DNA from: Methylococcaceae bacterium
GTDB lineage: Bacteria; Pseudomonadota; Gammaproteobacteria; Methylococcales; Methylomonadaceae
Direction: 5' to 3'
DNA length: 7,713 nt
Assembly (NCBI GenBank): GCA_003155565.1
Contig: PMDM01000209.1
Span: forward strand, 1 to 7,713
The notes under the pieces were generated by a model that was not told the origin of the DNA, searched no databases, and worked only from the letters and a program-made list of their open reading frames with translations. How positions within the stretch are numbered: position 1 is the first letter of the stretch; each line of letters opens with the position of its first letter. Positions 5,351 to 7,713 of this stretch are shown piece by piece. Made by a program: the position numbers and the translations under genes.

Positions 5351-6025
5351 CTATTCCGCCGTGAAGTAAATATCGCCATAGTAAGCCGTTGCTTTGCCTT
5401 TGGCGTTATCGGTATCAGTCATAACGGCAACTGCGTCAATATATTGCATGTCTTCACCCGTTAACTGCTTAAAATCAGCACGGATATTTCTCTTTTCCGT
5501 AAACCAGGTTCCGGTTTTGTCTAACGATGACCTGACTGCAACCATCATGGCATGATCACCAGCAAACGGGTTAGGCCAGATTTTATTTTTAGCCGATGTG
5601 CTGGCCCATACATAGTTGATGGCTTTAGTATTCCAAAAAATCAGGCCGCCACTCACGACTACATAAACACGGGCGGCAAAATCGTCGCCTAATTTGGTCT
5701 GCTCATCAATGTTACCTAAGCGGTTTTCGATACGCCAGCGCCAGTTCATGACCGGTGTCTTTTGTAGGTCTATGCGTTGTTCATAGAATAAACCCGATGC
5801 CGCAGCATTGCTGTCAGCTTTTAATACCTGCGAACCATCCAGCTTGGTGATCTGGTATTGCGTTTGGCCTTTAAATTCTTTGGTTTTCCAGCCCGTTAAC
5901 GAGTCAGTGGAGAAACTGCCAATCGGTAGCTTACTAATGGCTTGTTCATCTGCTAATACGCTCGCTGCAACTATCAACAAACATACGCTCAGTAAACTTA
6001 AATTTTTATAATGTAGGGATAGCAT
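5351..6025 (-). CDS. Secreted DUF3047 family protein
   Basis: A predicted periplasmic protein of 224 residues from the ATG at 6025. That start is preferred because ACGAGG lies 9 nt upstream, whereas for the ATG at 6034 it would abut the codon. A signal peptide (KNLSLLSVCLLIVAASVLA) ends before DEQ. The mature part matches DUF3047: WRWRIENRLG, then DDFAARVYVVVSGGLIFWNTKAINYVW, and AGDHAMMVAVRS...TWFTEKRNIRADFKQLTGE, ending GDIYFTAE. The family is thought to be a beta-sandwich related to carbohydrate-binding or laminin-G-like folds; its function is unknown. It is the first gene of the ars operon and ends 3 bp before arsS. A role in exporting or binding an arsenosugar or glycan is a guess from context. 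Confidence 0.8.
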   Translation of the reverse strand: MLSLHYKNLSLLSVCLLIVAASVLADEQAISKLPIGSFSTDSLTGWKTKEFKGQTQYQITKLDGSQVLKADSNAAASGLFYEQRIDLQKTPVMNWRWRIENRLGNIDEQTKLGDDFAARVYVVVSGGLIFWNTKAINYVWASTSAKNKIWPNPFAGDHAMMVAVRSSLDKTGTWFTEKRNIRADFKQLTGEDMQYIDAVAVMTDTDNAKGKATAYYGDIYFTAE

Positions 6026-6082
6026 CACATTCATCCTCGTTCAAGAGCAATAGTTCAGCATGTCGTAACCCGTACAAAACAT

Positions 6083-6110
6083 GTATTAATAGCATCCCAG
6101 GATATGCCAA
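6083..6110 (-). promoter_or_regulatory. Weak candidate promoter for the DUF3047-arsS-arsM operon
   Basis: On the minus strand TTGGCA (6105-6110) is a reasonable -35, followed after 16 nt by TAATAC (6083-6088), a poor -10. Transcription would start near 6076, about 50 nt before the start codon at 6025. I see no operator of the ArsR type nearby. The 160-bp gap to the divergent tRNA also holds that gene's promoter. Confidence 0.3.
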
Positions 6111-6168
6111 GAATAGCGACAAACCAAATAAAACCTTGGATTACCCTAGTTTATTTTTGATGATGTTA

Positions 6169-6181
6169 TATAATGCCGTCC
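6169..6181 (+). promoter_or_regulatory. tRNA-Leu promoter (-10 and G+C-rich discriminator)
   Basis: A perfect -10 TATAAT at 6169-6174 is followed by GCCGTCC, a G+C-rich discriminator of the kind found on stable-RNA promoters under stringent control. The predicted start near 6181 leaves an 18-nt 5' leader. No convincing -35 is visible at 17 bp. Confidence 0.55.
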
Positions 6182-6198
6182 TCATCAATGTTATCGAA

Positions 6199-6285
6199 GC
6201 CTCGGTGGCGAAATTGGTAGACGCAAGGGACTTAAAATCCCTCGTTCGTAAGGACGTGCCGGTTCGACTCCGGCCCGAGGCACCA
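6199..6285 (+). tRNA. tRNA-Leu, anticodon TAA, CCA encoded
   Basis: The cloverleaf closes fully. The acceptor stem is GCCTCGG (6199-6205) with CCGAGGC (6275-6281), then discriminator A and CCA. The anticodon stem AGGGA/TCCCT encloses CTTAAAA, giving anticodon TAA. The long variable arm CGTTC-GTAA-GGACG is typical of a class II tRNA. The T arm is GCCGG-TTCGACT-CCGGC. It reads UUA codons. tRNA-Leu genes are common integration targets for islands, and the DNA downstream carries cargo-like genes. Confidence 0.97.
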
Positions 6286-6291
6286 AAAAAA

Positions 6292-6325
6292 TCAAATACT
6301 TACAAAAATTATTTGAGATATTTTT
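6292..6325 (+). terminator. Weak A/T-rich terminator after the tRNA
   Basis: TCAAATA (6292-6298) pairs perfectly with TATTTGA (6310-6316) around an 11-nt loop, followed by GATA and a T5 tract (6321-6325). The stem is only 7 bp and has one G-C pair, so it would be weak. Confidence 0.4.
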
Positions 6326-6327
6326 AA

Positions 6328-6369
6328 TATTTCCAGACTTGATGTACCTCTTTTGTACCACTGGAAATA
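6328..6369. repeat. Inverted repeat enclosing two TGTACC direct repeats
   Basis: TATTTCCAG (6328-6336) and CTGGAAATA (6361-6369) form a perfect 9-bp inverted repeat. Between them TGTACC occurs twice (6343-6348 and 6354-6359), starts 11 bp apart, about one helical turn. It lies 43 bp after a tRNA gene, so recombinase arm sites are one possible reading; protein-binding operator sites are another. Confidence 0.4.
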
Positions 6370-6394
6370 AAGTATTGCGACAACCCGTAAACAT

Positions 6395-6748
6395 TTAAGC
6401 CACCTCACGCGGTAAAATTTCCCTTTCAATAGCTGCGCTCGCTTTTTCCTTGGTAACTCGTAAGTCATAAGCCGTTTGAAGGTTCAACCAGAACTCAGGG
6501 CTGCAACCGAAATAACGGGCAAGCCTCAAGGCGGTATCGGGCGTAATGCCGCGCTTTTCCCTCACGATGTCATTGATACGCGGGGCAGGAATCTTAAGCA
6601 ACATTGCCAAGGCATTGGCAGACATGCCAAGCGGGTTCAGGTATTCTTCACGGAGTATTTCACCGGGATGGATAGGACGAAGCGCGTTACCCGTAATAAC
6701 GTCGCTAAAGTCGGTATGGTCAAGGTCTTGGGTGTGTATCGTCGTCAT
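6395..6748 (-). CDS. higA: HigA-family antitoxin (XRE-type helix-turn-helix)
   Basis: This 117-residue antitoxin has the family signature RPIHPGEILREEYLNPL (24-40), a helix-turn-helix at about 42-66 (MSANALAMLLKIPAPRINDIVREKR) and TPDTALRLARYFGCSPEFWLNLQ (69-91). Known: HigA binds and neutralises HigB and represses the operon by binding its palindromic operator. It follows higB by 9 bp. Its ribosome binding site GAGG overlaps the toxin's TGA stop 7 nt before the ATG, which supports this start and coupled translation. The first ~20 residues extend beyond the shortest HigA forms. The toxin-first order is normal for higBA. Confidence 0.93.
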   Translation of the reverse strand: MTTIHTQDLDHTDFSDVITGNALRPIHPGEILREEYLNPLGMSANALAMLLKIPAPRINDIVREKRGITPDTALRLARYFGCSPEFWLNLQTAYDLRVTKEKASAAIEREILPREVA

Positions 6749-6757
6749 GGTCTGGCC

Positions 6758-7039
6758 TCAATGGTAATCGACTATTTCAACATCGTATGCGCTGCTGTTT
6801 TCAAACCGGAAACACAAACGCCATTGGTCATTGATCCGAACGCTCCATTGCCCTGCCCGAACACCCGACAGCTTTTCCAAGCGGTTGCCAGGCGGATTAC
6901 GCAGATCGTTAATGCTTATTGCAGCATCCAACAGCATGAGCTTTCGCAATGCCAGAGCCTGGAAGCCAACAGGCCACTTCCTGGACTGCCTGCCAGCAAA
7001 AATGGCGGCGGTATGTTTGCATCGGAATGATTGAATCAT
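6758..7039 (-). CDS. higB: HigB-family mRNA-cleaving toxin (RelE superfamily)
   Basis: A complete 93-residue toxin. It has the standard start MIQSFRCKHT, a central RKLMLLDAA helix and the C-terminal beta sheet LEKLSGVRAGQWSVRINDQWRLCFRFE ending VEIVDYH, matching the HigB plasmid-killer family. Known: HigB cuts mRNA on the ribosome and is held inactive by HigA, whose gene follows 9 bp downstream. No Shine-Dalgarno sequence precedes the ATG, and the predicted transcription start falls at or next to it, so the toxin may be translated from a leaderless message. No damaging change is visible. Confidence 0.93.
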   Translation of the reverse strand: MIQSFRCKHTAAIFAGRQSRKWPVGFQALALRKLMLLDAAISINDLRNPPGNRLEKLSGVRAGQWSVRINDQWRLCFRFENSSAYDVEIVDYH

Positions 7040-7046
7040 TGATTTA

Positions 7047-7083
7047 ATTCTATAACGCTTTGCGTTAAACGTAAAGCGTTATA
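7047..7083 (-). promoter_or_regulatory. higBA promoter with overlapping HigA operator palindrome
   Basis: Positions 7051-7083 form a 33-bp palindrome centred on 7067 with a single mismatch (arms TATAACGCTTTGCG and CGTAAAGCGTTATA). On the minus strand -35 TTTACG (7070-7075) and -10 TAGAAT (7047-7052) are 17 bp apart, and the palindrome covers both. HigA bound here would block RNA polymerase, the usual autoregulation of this family. The predicted start is near 7040. Confidence 0.75.
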
Positions 7084-7114
7084 CATTTGTTTATATCAAC
7101 CCATGCTTACTAAA

Positions 7115-7387
7115 TCAATCTTCTCCCATTATGACGGCTCTCGCCACAGCTTTGATGTCCTCAACCTCAGCGGCAATAGCATAAACCGAAGTGTGCGCAT
7201 GTACCGGCACGTTGCATTCATGTTCAAGAAAAGATTCAAGCAGGCGCAAAATACCTAATGCACGGTCGGCCATCCAAACTATCGTTTCGATTTGGTTGGG
7301 CTTGTCTGGGTCTTCCCAATCGGCGAAACGGTGGCTAAAATCAACCTGGATTAATTTTTTGTCGCTTATTGTTTGTGGAGTTAGCAT
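7115..7387 (-). CDS. Small unidentified protein, paralogue of the gene upstream
   Basis: I do not recognise this family. The ATG at 7387 is preferred to the GTG at 7396 because AGGTGG lies 5 nt before it, giving 90 residues. It has VDFSHRF (15-21), a predicted amphipathic helix DRALGILRLLESFLEHE (41-57) and a second helix AIAAEVEDIKAVARAVI (70-86). There is no signal peptide or membrane segment, so it should be cytosolic. The pattern VDxxHRF...RAxGIxxLLxxFxE is shared with the gene just upstream, whose stop lies 9 bp before this start, so they form an operon and arose by duplication. It ends 32 bp before the higBA operator. It may belong to phage- or island-borne small helical proteins. Confidence 0.6.
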   Translation of the reverse strand: MLTPQTISDKKLIQVDFSHRFADWEDPDKPNQIETIVWMADRALGILRLLESFLEHECNVPVHAHTSVYAIAAEVEDIKAVARAVIMGED

Positions 7388-7396
7388 GGTGTCCAC

Positions 7397-7696
7397 CTAT
7401 TCCTTTACTTCGGTTAGGTCGGAAATTTTTTGAGTTTTTCTAATTTGAAAAATCACATCTAGCACCGCCTGGCAATCCATAAGCTCCATTGCCGCCGCTG
7501 TGCTTGCCCCGAACGCATCCTTGTTTGCCCCTTCGTCTGATTCATGGAAGGTTTGCAATAACCCAACAATTCCCCTCGCTCTTCTCAACATCTGATCCAG
7601 TGCGTCAAGAAGGAAAAACTCGGTTAACCTTTCTTCTGTGAGCGGAAAACGATGACCTAAATCAACCTTTGGAAAACTATTTGTTTGTGTGTGCAT
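7397..7696 (-). CDS. Small unidentified protein, paralogue of the gene downstream
   Basis: I do not recognise this 99-residue protein. GGAG lies 7 nt before the ATG at 7696, supporting this start. It shows VDLGHRF (11-17), a helix RRARGIVGLLQTFHE (38-52), then AAAMELMDCQAVLDVIFQI (67-85) and a charged tail. Helix pattern and spacing match the 90-residue protein that follows, but it lacks that protein's WEDPDKPNQIETIVWM stretch and has its own tail. It has no signal peptide and no visible catalytic motif. Two helices with a shared motif could form a hetero- or homodimer (inference). The window ends 17 bp upstream, so its promoter is not visible. Confidence 0.6.
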   Translation of the reverse strand: MHTQTNSFPKVDLGHRFPLTEERLTEFFLLDALDQMLRRARGIVGLLQTFHESDEGANKDAFGASTAAAMELMDCQAVLDVIFQIRKTQKISDLTEVKE

Positions 7697-7713
7697 ATTC
7701 TGGCTCCATTTGA

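Noticed and set aside
6191..6394. Minus-strand frame containing PRAGVEPARPYERGILSPLRL
   Set aside because: This is the familiar false protein produced by reading tRNA-Leu on the opposite strand; the tRNA at 6199-6285 explains it.
1..7713. CRISPR array or integron attC/integrase
   Set aside because: No regularly spaced direct repeats and no integrase gene are present; the palindromes here are isolated repeats of differing sequence.

Overview
The window looks like accessory chromosomal DNA from a gammaproteobacterium. The protein families, the dispersed GTAGC...GCTAC-type repeat and the Slp-type lipoprotein suggest an environmental lineage such as a methanotroph (Methylococcales) or a relative. 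That assignment is a judgement from resemblance, not a search result. The IS at the left is visibly richer in G+C than the genes to its right.

Positions 1-1850 are mobile and degraded DNA. A complete IS110-family element of the IS1111 group (about 4-1417) has perfect 12-bp subterminal inverted repeats, a full DEDD/Ser transposase and a roughly 280-bp 3' noncoding region, where this group encodes its guide (seek/bridge) RNA. Joining its two ends as a circle would create a -35/-10 pair with a 17-bp spacer. The element interrupts an older IS110-type transposase gene, whose C-terminal end survives at 1432-1563. An unidentified coding remnant and a REP-like dispersed repeat follow.

Positions 1865-2530 carry an Slp-family outer-membrane lipoprotein with a Tyr/Gly-rich tail, then a 19-bp perfect inverted repeat between convergent genes.

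Positions 2543-6025 (minus strand) form the metabolic core. The order of transcription is a secreted DUF3047 protein, the radical SAM enzyme ArsS, an ArsM-like arsenite methyltransferase and a small cupin. ArsM is expected to methylate As(III) to dimethylarsenic, and ArsS to join that to the 5'-deoxyadenosyl group of SAM, giving the precursor of arsenosugars. The DUF3047 gene and arsS are 3 bp apart and probably translationally coupled. A 131-bp inverted-duplicate repeat separates arsS from arsM. No ArsR-type regulator is visible.

Positions 6199-6285 are a tRNA-Leu(TAA) with its own promoter and a weak terminator. Beyond it, on the minus strand, lie a higBA toxin-antitoxin pair with a 33-bp operator palindrome and an apparently leaderless toxin start, and two small unidentified paralogous genes in tandem. 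A tRNA gene followed by such cargo suggests the edge of a genomic island, but no integrase or duplicated att site lies inside the window.
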